Of a DNA stretch of 64,000 bases, positions 1 to 10,063 are shown piece by piece (position 1 is the stretch's first letter; the number at the start of each line of letters is the position of its first letter). The notes below the pieces were generated by a model that was given only the letters and a program-made list of their open reading frames with translations, was not told where the DNA came from and ran no database searches. The DNA lies in NCBI GenBank assembly GCA_905178155.1, contig CAJINV010000004.1:6972358-7036357 (forward strand). Reading direction: 5' to 3'. The translations under genes were made by a program, and so were the position numbers. The DNA comes from Amoebophrya sp. A120 (Eukaryota; Sar; Dinophyceae; Syndiniales; Amoebophryaceae).

Positions 1-344
1 AGAGGAGCGTCAGTATCACGAGGTAGGTAGGTAGGGAGGTAGGTGGGTAGCGTGCATCTCATTCCCGATATCAAAGCACAACTTTCTCCAGCTTCGATTG
101 TGGGAAGCAGAACGTCGTCGACAGACTCACGTACATCAGGATAAGCGAAATAGCGACACCGCGACGCCGAATATGTCTCCGCCACAATACGTCCACCACC
201 AAACGCAAACCAGACGCACGTCGACCTCGCCACGCACTGCGACTCCGGAAGAATGTTTTTCTATAACCCGCGACGGCCCGCCGTCTTCAGCATTTGCATA
301 ACCAACCAACCGACCAACCAACCCACCCCGAATTAACGCCTACA
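1..344. other. Window edge without an assignable gene
   Basis: Positions 22-50 carry a GGTA/GGTG-rich simple repeat. The minus strand is where the next exon of the ABC transporter should lie, because the intron that starts at 1702 must end downstream. I examined all three minus frames and found no convincing match to the expected ABCC transmembrane sequence. The exon may lie beyond the window or be too diverged to recognise. Confidence 0.4.
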
Positions 345-1702
345 GGCACACGCCTACTCAAATTGTAATACAAATCGGGTCAGCATTACAAACCAAATTT
401 GTAATGAGGATCTACCTTAGCAACTAGATTTGTAAGAGGCTGTACGATTAATCGACCCCCTTTTCGATACCGAAAAGGGGGGTAGAAGCGGGAATCTGAT
501 CGAGCTTACCCCCCCACGCCCCCCTTTTCTAAATCCGGGGGCTGTTTATCGCGAAACCTATCGCGAATCTGAATCCGGGCGGCACGGCGCGCTTGACACC
601 TTTCGCCGCTTTGTTTTTTCAAAAGCGCAGCCACATGCGGTGCCCAGCTACAGCTAGCTTCGCTGGATTGTGACGCGCACTACCGTGCGCAAAGTACACA
701 GCGCCGACGCTATGGAGCGAGTTCTTGTTTGTTCTTTTTCTTTCAAAAAAAAAAAGCGCAAGAGAAGCAAAGCGTAAGCGACGCGCTTTCTGCTTCTCAA
801 AATAAAGCCGGCCCCGTTTCTCCCAAGACAAAGGGGGCGGCTTTCTTTCGCAGAACCCAGCAGCAGCACAGCTACCCTGGAGTAAATCATCTCCAACTTG
901 ATAACAATCCCAGTTGGTAGCTGTAGACGTAGACCGTGGACCTACAGCGGAAAAAAAGAACTGCTTCGCAGTAACTTGGGCGCAGTTTGTAGAAGTAAAC
1001 CCACTGTGGAGCAGCTCTATTACTCAAAAACGAAAGCTGTTCGCGATGCATCACGACGAAGCTTCTTCTCCTGCGAAGTAACTCTATTGCACAAAAACAG
1101 TGCTGCGACGCAATAGACCACCAGGAGGCAGCTACTTAGAACGCAGCATTGCACAACCACCCTCGGGCTGTTGAAGCGACCATCCCAGCACTTCCTGCAT
1201 TTGGAAAAGCAGCTGAGACGGCCACTTCGACCACTGGGGCGGCACGTTCTCCGCTGCATGTTCTCCGCTGCACGCACACACCAGCGCGCGCCGCGGGCTT
1301 TTTTTCAGTTTGCGCGCGCGCATCACGCGCTTTAACCGTTTTCTGTTGTTGCATCCGTATGCCGATCCGCGCGCGCCGCCCGCGCGCGCCCTCCCAAGAA
1401 ATTTCTGTTGTTCTGTTTCATTCTGTTCCAGCCACGCCGCAGAAACCGCAGCAGAAGAGAGACACGCTGAGAAACCGCAGTAAACAAAACGAGAGCTTTT
1501 TTGCCGGGGCGGGAAGTTGCGGATTTAGATTTTTGAAGTCCGAAAAGAAAAACTGGTCACCCGGCCATTTCTGGATACGACCCGCCAGACGACCGACCGC
1601 ACCTACCCCCCCCTTTTCGGTATCGAAAAGGGGGCCCATTAATCGTACGGCCTCTAATGCATAACTGCCATTAGCACGAGTACGATACTTTTGCACAAGA
1701 TA
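345..1702. mobile_element. Family B introner shell with nested insertion
   Basis: The right end (about 1657-1702) is a normal family B arm ending GCACAAGATA. It abuts the ABC transporter exon that begins CAAAG at 1703. Positions about 345-434 resemble the middle of a family B element (ATTTGTAATG and CAGCATTACA motifs), but the left terminal arm is eroded and no matching CAAAG duplication is visible. The interval is therefore best read as a family B introner opened by the 1.2-kb element at 435-1656. The left boundary is approximate. Confidence 0.45.
435..1656. mobile_element. 1.2-kb element with ~50-bp terminal inverted repeats
   Basis: Positions 435-485 and 1603-1656 are inverted copies of each other. 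Both contain GTACGATTAAT followed by a C-tract and the self-palindromic core CCCCTTTTCGATACCGAAAA. The interior has no convincing coding sequence, so this looks like a non-autonomous DNA transposon or MITE. It lies inside an apparent intron of the ABC transporter gene. A clean target-site duplication was not found. Confidence 0.6.
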
Positions 1703-4700
1703 CAAAGGGCATACAGACGATTTGCGTGGCGTTCGACGCGAAAATGCAGTTCTGTTTCAAGGCTTGCTTGTTTTCTTCGTCTCGTAATTTTTCGATCTTG
1801 TCAAAGTACGCCTTTTCCCACACGAAGTATTTCAGTATATGACAGCGCACAACCCCCCCCTCCCAGTCCCACCCATTTGTCATGCAAAATCCCAAATCCA
1901 GTCGCTTCCCTGCTGTGGCACTGTTTGCATGACAAATTTCGAAAGCCCAAACATACAGTACTACAGTACGAGGCACATAAATTTGTAATGCGCAAGCTCC
2001 AGGTGGGTATGGGTAGCTGGCGTTTGTATTGCAGTTCATGCAAAAATACAAATGAGATGAGGGGGGGTTGTTGACTGTCATACACTATCCGGATGTTCGA
2101 CAAAACCTCGTCGCAGAGCCGCAGCCGCTGCTCCGTGTAGGTCGCCCGCTTGTGCTTCGCACGAAACAGGCACTTGCTCCAGATGAAGCCGAGCGGTCCG
2201 GAAAGTGTCAGAATCGCGAGGTAGAGCGCGGCTGGGACGAGGGTTAACAATTCGAAAAGAAACGCAGCCGACGCTAAGACCAGCAACGGCGCGCCCCAGA
2301 CTTGGTGCAGGTTTTGCGCGGCGTCGACGAATATCAAGCGCAAATATGCCTGGGTCTGGAAGAGTGCACGTTTGTCATGCTTGTGTGGCATGACTCTTAA
2401 ACCTGTCACGCACGCTACCCATGAGCCACGCTTTTCTGTCATGCAGAAACGCGCACTGTCATGCAGAATAGGCAACACCTAGAAGCTGCAGCTCGGAAAC
2501 TTGTCATGCTGAGCCAGCACTTGTGGCCACCTCATGGTACGCCACACAGCATCACAAGTTTCCAGACCCAGACCACATATTTGCAACGCATAACGAAGCG
2601 CTGCGACTCGTTGCAGATCAGGTTGGTCTATGCATTGCAAAAGCATCGTACTCGTATGGCAATTATGCATTACAATATATTTTCTCAAGGTAAATCCGCA
2701 TTACAAATTTTATGTCTCGCGCTGAGGGAATTTGTCATGCATTTATACGAGTGTGATACTTTTGCAATTCATATGGTCGCAATGGCCGCGCGGTCCTCGT
2801 CGGGGTCTTCTTCTCCCCGTTGTGTAAGGGGCGGGTGCGCACCAGGTGAAGACCCCCGTTCCTTTGTCTGAGGACCTACGTCAACCAGTGGTCTGATCTC
2901 ATTTTCTACCGCCAACCCGGGGACCGCATCCGGACTGGCGCAGTTGGAAGCGAAGGAGCTTCGGTGCTGGATGGACAAGCGCTTCTCAGCGTTTTGCAGC
3001 TGTGTGGATAAGCGACGGGATGGTACTAGTACTTCATCTTTACTCTTTTCAACATCCTTGGTGTCCCCACCTCTATCTGTAGTTCCCCCCGCAGCTGCCG
3101 TGCCCGAGCTACCGACGTCCTGCTGCCCCACCGTCTTGTGAAGGTCAAAAGTCGAGAGAAAACACCTGTGAATCAGATACGCGCGAATCCGGACCGCGAG
3201 CCGCATATTTGTGTGCACCGCCCAGTTTTGCGCAACGCAGCTCATCACCAAGGCGAGGTAGAGGAGGACCACGTAAGAGAAGGCGGCGTGGGAGGAGTGG
3301 GGGATGGTGTTGCTGTTGTCTGCTAAAAACTCTGCTCCTGGTGTACTGGTATGCGCTTGTAGATGTTCATCTTCACTTGTTCCATGTTGACCAATATGGA
3401 TTGCAAAAATGTCTGGGTCTGGAAGGTTGGAACTTGTGATGCTAACTCTGGACTCTAAAAAATTCTGTATTGCATGACCAGCAAGAGGAGTCCGGTTTGT
3501 GCTACGCGTGGAGGGGATTTGTCATGCGGAATAGGCATCAGGAAGGCCTCTTGAAATCTGTGATACTAGGGCTTTCATGACAGACATTCTGTGTCATGCA
3601 AAAACAGCATAACAAATTTCGGATTCTTCCAGACCCAGACATTTTTACATTTGATAACCAAGATCGTTTTCCACATGCGCCACCAGCTCCGAAATGGGGG
3701 ACAGCTGTATCGTAAGGAAAAATCCCCCCTTCCCATATTCAAAGCGCATTCGTCTGAAAATTTGTGATGCACATTTGTCACCACAAATCCGGCCTGTCTT
3801 CCGAGAAGGCAAAGCCAGAGAGTCCGTCGCATTATGTTTATGCAGGCGGTTTGCGATGCTGCTGGGCTTACAGCGCAGACATCTGCCATGCTAGTCGCCT
3901 ACGTCAAAACCTCTCGCCTCAGGCTCGGCACATGCCTGCAGTCCTCTCCAGCAAGACAGACCTTAGTTGTGTACACAAATCCAGCAACATAAGTTCCCGG
4001 TTCAATATGGGGAGGGGGCTTTTCTCACTTTGATAAGCTGCGCAGCCGCATCCTCGCCGTTTCTGCCAACCCCGGATGGAAAAAAGAGGGCGTCCTCGCG
4101 GTCGCCCTTCCTTATGCTGTGCAGCAGTGCGTAGATGGCAAGCGGGATCGACAACCGCCAACAGACCTCGGTTAGTTGCAACAGTGTATCAAGTGCAAAT
4201 GTGTCTGGGTCTCGATGGTTGAACTTGTAATGCTAGCTTTACACTCCTGGGAAATCTGTATTGCATACTTAACCGACAAAAGCCGCAGCCATTTTTGTCA
4301 TGCAAGAATGAAAGCAGTTTCTCATGCGCACTGCCTATGAGAAAGCGCTCCGGAAAGTTGTCATGCTGGGCTCCTGCATTCGGAAGTGTTTCCATCATGC
4401 ACACTTCAACATCACAGGTTTCCAGACCCAGACATATTTGCATTTTATACAGTGCGCCGAAGAGCAAATGGCCCTTCTCCCGGTGGAATACCTCCTCGCG
4501 GAAGCGGCGGGGAGGAGAAGGTGGATGTTGTCCTGGTGTCGCTTGGTGCTGCTGAGGCTGTTCTTCGTTTCCGGCATCAACATCATTACCATTCCCGCTT
4601 TGCTTGTCGGTAGCCGGACGAGCTTTAGATGAAGAAGTGCCCGGTCGTGGTTCTATTTCGCTAGTATCGCCAAAAGCATCTTCGCGCGCGAGTGGCGGGA

Positions 4701-5196
4701 GGTCGTTGAGCGTGATCGCCCGGCCTTTTTTCAGGGTGCTGGTATGGATGTGTCAGAGTTGAAATCGACAAAGTTGAAATAATTTGTCATGCATAAAATG
4801 GATACCAGTTGGAACCCAGTTTCCAAGTGGCGCATGACAAATTTCGGTGGTCCCTAAATCCAGTCTGTCATGCTGTTTAGGCAGAGAAGAGCGATTTTCT
4901 CATGCTACTTTAGCAGCTGGAGCTGTAACCCCAAACAGGCTGACAATCGGCCTCATTTGCCCGCTCTGCAACGCACGTACCTCGGGTCATGCATTTTATG
5001 CATTACAAAGTATTTCAACTTTGACGATTTCAAACCTGACGCTTCCATAGTTGGAGATTTTGGTGTAGAACGGGTCTCCCTGAAGCCGGAACCACTGCGC
5101 GCAGCAAGAGAAGAGGCTGGTGGTGGTCGTGTGGGGGGACAAAGTCGAGCGATTATCTACGTCACTACGTAAAGACGAGGACGAAGAGGAAGACAT
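1703..5196 (-). CDS. ABC transporter, subfamily C (MRP-like), N-terminal part
   Basis: This is the N-terminal portion of a full-size ABCC exporter, a membrane pump driven by ATP. I chose the ATG at 5196 (MSSSSSSSLRSDV) because it precedes the typical cytosolic lead-in DLPPLAREDAFGDTSE. Exons read 5050-5196, 4450-4737, 4036-4181, 3657-3702, 2774-3389, 2593-2623, 2083-2326 and 1703-1832, about 549 codons. Removing the introners restores family motifs: NLICNESQRF joined to VDAAQNLHQVWGAPL, and SNIRIV joined to KYFVWEKAYF, the ABCC signature where the first transmembrane domain meets its cytoplasmic loop. A charged, Ser-rich insertion (roughly 2780-3150) interrupts the domain. No Walker A, Walker B or ABC signature is in the window, so the nucleotide-binding domains must lie further on or be lost. 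Seven introns are formed by five introner families, the densest such gene here. Confidence 0.75.
1838..2082. mobile_element. Introner element, family F
   Basis: Begins TATGACAGCGCACAAC and ends GTTGACTGTCATA as an inverted repeat with G/C tracts. It is flanked by CAGTA/CACTA (4 of 5 match). Removal joins SNIRIV to KYFVWE in the ABC transporter, which proves it acts as an intron. Confidence 0.85.
2332..2592. mobile_element. Introner element, family A
   Basis: Starts TATCAAGCGC, ends GCAACGCATA, with CTGGGTCTGGAA and TTCCAGACCCAGA arms. Perfect 5-bp duplication ACGAA. Excision joins QRF to VDAAQ in the ABC transporter. Confidence 0.92.
2629..2773. mobile_element. Introner element, family B
   Basis: Starts TATGCATTGCAAAAGC, ends ACTTTTGCAATTCATA, with ATCGTACTCGTA-type arms. 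Perfect 5-bp duplication TGGTC. An intron of the ABC transporter. Confidence 0.9.
3395..3656. mobile_element. Introner element, family A
   Basis: Starts TATGGATTGCAAAAATG, ends TTTTTACATTTGATA. Perfect duplication ACCAA. An intron of the ABC transporter. Confidence 0.9.
3708..4035. mobile_element. Introner element, family E
   Basis: Starts TATCGTAAGGAAAAATC, ends CTCACTTTGATA, with long CCCCCC/GGGGGG arms around CATATT. Perfect duplication AGCTG. At 328 bp it is the longest family. A second copy is at 35005. An intron of the ABC transporter. Confidence 0.88.
4187..4449. mobile_element. Introner element, family A
   Basis: Starts TATCAAGTGCAAATGTG, ends TTTGCATTTTATA. Perfect duplication CAGTG. 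An intron of the ABC transporter. Confidence 0.9.
4743..5049. mobile_element. Introner element, family C
   Basis: Starts TATGGATGTGTCAGAG, ends CCTGACGCTTCCATA, with GTTGAAAT and ATTTCAAC arms. Flanked by GCTGG/GTTGG (4 of 5). Excision joins the first ABC transporter exon (KIS) to TLKKGRAITL. Confidence 0.88.
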
Positions 5197-6532
5197 GATG
5201 TGTTGTTGACTTACTTTTATGTTCTTGAATGTCGATCACAAGTGTGCTAGTAGTAGTACTGCTTGTGGCAGCAGTGTCGATCATGCAGGATGAGCATCTG
5301 GAGATCAGTTTCAGAAAACAGAAAACGGCGTCTGTGGCAACAAGGCCCTGTTTGCTTCTTGCAATACATATGCGTAAGATAAGGATAACACGCACGAATG
5401 AAGAAACGAAACAAAAGAAAACGAAAAAACACTAGAGCAGGCAAGTACTGGGCTGAGATGGTGAGTAATAAAGGCTACATTCCATGGCCATGCAGATCCC
5501 TTGCAGTCGGGAACGCCCGATCCTTTGTTCCCTAGTGATCCTTTGCTCCCTCCTGGGCAGGAGCAGTAACCAACATGAACACTTTTCATACCCTTGCACC
5601 AGTTCCAGTCGTCATTCACATTCTTTCATCTCAATTCATTTACTTATACACAGTTAGACGCGGCGCTTGCGCTGGTGGTTTTCAAAAGAGTAGTGGTGGC
5701 TGAATGCAAGTAGAGATCGGCGGGAAAACACGGACGAGGGCGTTCGTGTTGAAAACCAGACGGAAAGAACAGCTGCAAACTGCCAGCTGAAACATGTATA
5801 CATTGGTCTAAATCATACAACCCTGCTGAGGACGAGGTCTAGTCGTGAATTTGGTCTATTTGCAAGTTGTACTTACAGCGCATCGGTGTCGCTCATGCGG
5901 TCGTGCCGTCGTCTTATAATTTCCGCCGGAGCCAGAAGCAGAACAAAGCATTCCTTCGCAATGCGTTTGCATGTGTCACCCGGATCGAGCAGGAACGGCA
6001 CGGAAACAGCATGAAACGAGGCAGGAGCGGCATGAAAACATGAAACCAGCAACAAAACCAAAGCGCGGCTAGATGACATACAGGGAGAGGGACGCAGATG
6101 AAAACGGAAAAAATTGAAATACGTGTAGACTTGGTAAATATCTTCGCCGTCCCAGGTCTTCTAAAGAGAACACTTTATGTCGCATGGAGGCAAGCCATCC
6201 GATGGGATGAATGATAATGAATGGCGGGTCGTCCATATAATAACATCACCCGGACGAGGTGGTGGATTTGCTTTTGTTTTTGTATTTATCGGTGCCTTGA
6301 GTAGTTTGATCTTCTTTTTCCGAGTACTGTACCACTACACATGATCCATGTGGTGTTTTCATTCTGCGCATCGCGATTTGGCACGGAATAGAAACAGAGC
6401 AAGCTTGCGCTGGCAGTGCTTTTGCCTTTGCAATATGTGTCAATTGTGCCATCAGCATCACCTCCGGGAGCGCCGGGGCAGCATAGCAGGATCACCCCAA
6501 AATCAACTAAGTACTCCCACGTCGTCAACACC
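5197..6532. other. Intergenic region
   Basis: This lies between the start of the ABC transporter and the stop of the first SET gene. It should hold the transporter promoter and the 3' untranslated region of the SET gene. Short open frames are present in both strands but none has recognisable domains. A TAG-rich tract lies near 5247. I see no inverted-repeat element or RNA gene. Confidence 0.4.
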
Positions 6533-8825
6533 CTACGCCCCACCCAGACCCGTCGCGAGTTCGCGTACGCACCGCACGCAGCGACAGTCGAAGCCGTATT
6601 CGCGCAGCATTTTTTGCCGCTTTTCCACCGGATCGCTGTCCTCCACGTAGCAGACGAACAACTCCTCCCCGGCGCGGATGGGCCGCAGGGCGCGCGCGGA
6701 CATGACGTGATTCCCGTTGTCGAAGAAGAATTTCATGTTCGGTTCGCAGCTGTGGTTGCAGCGCGCGATCTTCGCGGAGAAGGCCGTCGCGTGGTAGGCC
6801 GGCCACTCCTTGGCCAGCAAATCTGCCCCGGAAATGGCCGCAACCTCCGCGCGGATTTGCTCCCACAGAAAGTCCGGGATCCCGTTGCCACCGGCTTCTT
6901 CCAAAGTCATCTCCTCCGGGGGGCAATCCACGCATTCGAGGCCGTTATCTTCGGCGTTGTTCATTTTTCTACTCTGCTGTTCTTGACCTTCTTCTTCCAT
7001 GCCCTCCTCGTCCTCGTCGTCTTCGAACTCTTCGTCATCATCCACGTCGTAATTCCCCGTGATACTGTCGTCCCAGACGCATCTCGTTAAAACCTCCCGC
7101 GACCGCAGTAATTCCTCGTACGCAGCCGCTTCGTCTGCGTTCTATCAAATGCAAATATGTCTGGGTCCGGAAGAATCTGAGTTTGTCATGCTAGATCTGA
7201 TCGACACAAAAATCTGTATTGCATGACCAGCAAAAGCTCCCACTTTTGGCTACTCGAACGCAAGATTTCTCATGCGGAATAAGCATCGAGGAGCCCCCTT
7301 CTCCAAACTTGTGATGCCAGAGCCCGCATTCCAACCTTCTGGGTCATGCGTAACCTGCATAACAAACCTTGCATTTTCCAGACCCAGACACTTTTGCAAT
7401 TCATACGTTCTTTTGGTTCGCCACGTTGGCGAAGTGGTTCGCGAAAAACGGGGTGAGAAAGCTGTCCACCTGTAAATCCACGTTGCAGACCTCGAACAAT
7501 CCGAGGATTTTCGTGAAAAATTTCTCGTCTGCAAAAAGCAACTCCAATTCACGGGCCAGCTGCTTGTTGTGTTGACACTCGGAATTGAAAAATTTCGCGA
7601 AGTGGGACTTGAGTAAGAAAAAACCCTGGGACAGCGTTTGAGCAGTTTCCTTCTTAAACTCGTCGTCTTTCGGGCGGTTCGGGGGCGGCCGACAAACGTC
7701 GAGGAAATCCCCGTGGCAAAACTCGAGAAGTTCCTGCATTAAAAGTTTCATAGACGGAGGTGGAAGTTGCTGCTGTTGCTGTTGCTGTTGCGGAACCGAG
7801 GAAGTAGAGGAAGAAGAGGAGGAAGACGATGATCCAGACGAGTTATTATTTCCCGCCGCATTTAGATTTATCCCTCTCCTCACCTTCTGCACCAAATGCG
7901 CCATAACCTTTGCTGCCAGCATCATGGTTTCTATGAATTCGATCGAGTGCATCTTGAACTCCACAAGGGCGTTATCCTGAGTAAAAACGTCCCCACACCA
8001 GAGTCAGGATGGGGATTTTGCAACACAAGCCTAGGAGTTTTGTGAGTCACGCATGACAAGTTGCATTCCGCAGTGTAGTGCAGGTTAGCAAGTGCAGCCG
8101 CGTCACAGATTCATCTGCTCATCCTGTTCACAGCATCACAAATTCCAAAACACGATTGGAAATGGCTCTCAAGGGGATGCACATTACAAGTCTTCCTGTC
8201 TTTGCAAAACTCTGGTGTGGGGACGTTTTTACTCAGGATAGGCGTCGGTCTGGGATTCGCAACTCGCAACGCACAGAATCTCGTGCGAATGCGTCCAGTC
8301 CGCGAGGCGGCACTGCTCGCTGCAGTACCGCTCGCCGCACTGGCATTTCACCATGGTGGAGGCGGCCTGTTGATATCGATTGAGGTCGGTGGAAAAAGTT
8401 GAAATATGTCATGGAAAATTTGTTGCTCTGCTTCTGCCTGTTGCTATTGCAGATCCCGAGTACAACATCATCAAACTTTCTATGCAAGATGAAAACAAAC
8501 TTTATACGCCGAGTCCACTCTGCCATTTTTCCACGTACGGTAGTATTTTCTCGAGCATCGGCTGGAAATGCGGCTCATCGCCAAACATTGATTCCAACTG
8601 CGTCCCGATGCACGGTACAAACCTACTGCAGTACGCGCAGTTGGTGCAGAACCTGCGGTTTCCCGTATGCTGCAGGGAAAACAGCGGTGTGTCCTGGAAG
8701 ATGACGGCATTCTGTTCGATGGGCACGTTGCAGAAAAGCCCGTAACCCGAGTCGGCGTTGTTGTCGGAGACACCGGACTTCTTAATCACGATGGAGGGCT
8801 GCTGTTGCTGTGTCATGGCCGCCAT
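6533..8825 (-). CDS. SET/MYND (SMYD-like) lysine methyltransferase
   Basis: Predicted 536-residue protein-lysine methyltransferase that would use S-adenosylmethionine. Exons are 8508-8825, 8241-8366, 7406-7967 and 6533-7137, and the total is divisible by three. The start of the SET domain (SGYGLFCNVPIEQNAVI, about 26-42) is followed by a split MYND zinc finger: Cys60, Cys63 and Cys66, then CQCGERYCSEQCRLADW and SHEILC (about 114-138). The catalytic SET half is in the last exon: NHSCEPN near 460, then GEELFVCYVE, then the post-SET cluster YGFDCRCVRC near 520. This order is diagnostic of SMYD proteins. The first intron (8367-8507) is ordinary GT-AG and cuts the MYND finger; the next is a family D introner and the third a family A introner. 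The acidic run DDDEEFEDDEDEE precedes the catalytic part. Substrate, nuclear or cytoplasmic, is unknown. Confidence 0.85.
7143..7405. mobile_element. Introner element, family A
   Basis: Starts TATCAAATGCAAATATG, ends TTTTGCAATTCATA. Perfect duplication CGTTC. Excision joins NQK to NADEAAAYEELL in the first SET gene. Confidence 0.92.
7973..8240. mobile_element. Introner element, family D
   Basis: Starts TATCCTGAGTAAAAACG, ends GTTTTTACTCAGGATA, with CCACACCAGAGT arms. Perfect duplication GGCGT. Excision joins SQTDA to LVEFKMHS in the first SET gene. Second copy at 32698. Confidence 0.92.
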
Positions 8826-9646
8826 TTTGATCGTCGTGAAGAAAGGATCAATAATTTTCCGCGGGGTTCACAGTTGTAAGGGGAAATAAAGTACTTATCA
8901 AATGTTCTTCAATAAAATGAACTTCGATCTTTTATCTCCGCAAGAAGTGGGCGCGCGCAAAGGTCTAAAACACAAGACCAAAATGTCTAGCTCAGCAGTG
9001 TGAATGCAATCAAGAAGCCTGCACCATCAATAGATGTAAGTAGTAGATACCAAATGCGTCGCTGTGTGAAATAGAGAAAACTAACATGATCCAGATTTTC
9101 AAAGAGGCGTTCGAATAAAATTGTAATTGTTCTAAGTAGCTGATAGGTTCCATGGGGATCTGTCAGGTTGCAAGTGGGCGAAATTTTTGGATTTGCCCGG
9201 CCCTCTGGTAAGTACGTCAGAAGATGATCGCAGAAATTCCACCTTGCTTTCAAACTCTGGTTTCTTCTTCTTCACCGTGATCTCTTCAGAGGTGGAAGAT
9301 CAACGTGATGTACTTTCAAAATTCTCTTTTCTCTTGGATCCAGCCCAACGAATTTGACAGGGGCGTTTCTTCTGATCCTTTTTTGTGCTTGTCTGACAGA
9401 TCTTTTGACCACTTTGACAGCAAGAGCGAATGCAAATACGGGATCGGTTGTTCCATGATGATCGAACAATCGCCGTGATCGCATGCTCGTTGTCCCCTGC
9501 TTTCGCCAATGCAGGAGGTCTTCAGGCTGCATGCTTTTTATCATGTTGCGGTTGCGCGTTGGCGTTCTACTCTGTAATCAAGTAATATTTTGTCAGAGTT
9601 GTACTTGTTCTTCTGTCGGTCGTTGTGTGATACAAATGGTTCGTCT
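8826..9646. other. Intergenic region
   Basis: Lies between the first SET gene start and the LSM6 stop. A 90-codon minus-strand frame at 9272-9544 is basic (KRSVRQAQKRIRR) but resembles nothing I know, and I do not call it. No repeat element seen. Confidence 0.4.
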
Positions 9647-10063
9647 TTACCTTTCCCCATCCCCTTCGTCTGCTGATATGTAGAGAACATTGTTCCCTCG
9701 GAGGAACAAGTTACTTGAGTAGTTTGCGACCACAGCACCGGTTGGGCTAAATTCCTGTGCATTGTCCAGGACCACGTTCATGTACCTGGTTTTGGTCGTT
9801 TTGGGAATGTCAGTTTGTTATGGGGACGAAAGGGAACCGAAACAGCAGTTGATGAGGTGTTTTTAAGTACGAGGACACACTATCGTGGTTTACTACGAAA
9901 AAAAAAAAAGGAAAAACAAATCTCGATTTTCTCTCATGTACCCGTCCAAGCATGTCAAGTCGCCCCTGTAGTCAGTCCCATTGTTCAACTTTACTATTAC
10001 CGCCTTCCCGACAACGCCCTGGATAAACTCGCCGGGACTGCGCTTCTTGCCGATGGCCGACAT
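9647..10063 (-). CDS. LSM6: U6 snRNA-associated Sm-like protein LSm6
   Basis: An 86-residue Sm-fold protein, a subunit of the LSm2-8 ring on U6 snRNA and of the cytoplasmic LSm1-7 decapping ring. Exon 1 (9942-10063, ATG at 10063) encodes PGEFIQGVVGKAVIVKLNNG and DYRGDLTCLDGYM, the Sm1 motif. Exon 2 (9647-9785) encodes MNVVLDNAQEF and LFLRGNNVLYISADEG, the Sm2 motif with the hallmark RGNNV. The intron 9786-9941 is GT-AG. The intron begins GTACATGA and exon 2 begins with the same eight bases, so the splice site is bracketed by a direct repeat. Length matches the family. It sits between two SET genes. Confidence 0.93.

Noticed and set aside
22-50. GGTA/GGTAGG tract resembling a telomere repeat
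   Set aside because: Too short and irregular, and transcribed genes follow at once. A simple sequence repeat is enough.
1801-2478. Peptides such as SNVKMSGSGR, FQTQTFLHL and KCLGLEDCEIC repeated in many frames
   Set aside because: These are translations of the family A arms (CAGACCCAGACA and its inverse). They mark read-through of introns, not a conserved protein repeat.
9272-9544. 90-codon basic minus-strand frame
   Set aside because: No recognised motif, no clear acceptor or donor sites joining it to a neighbour.
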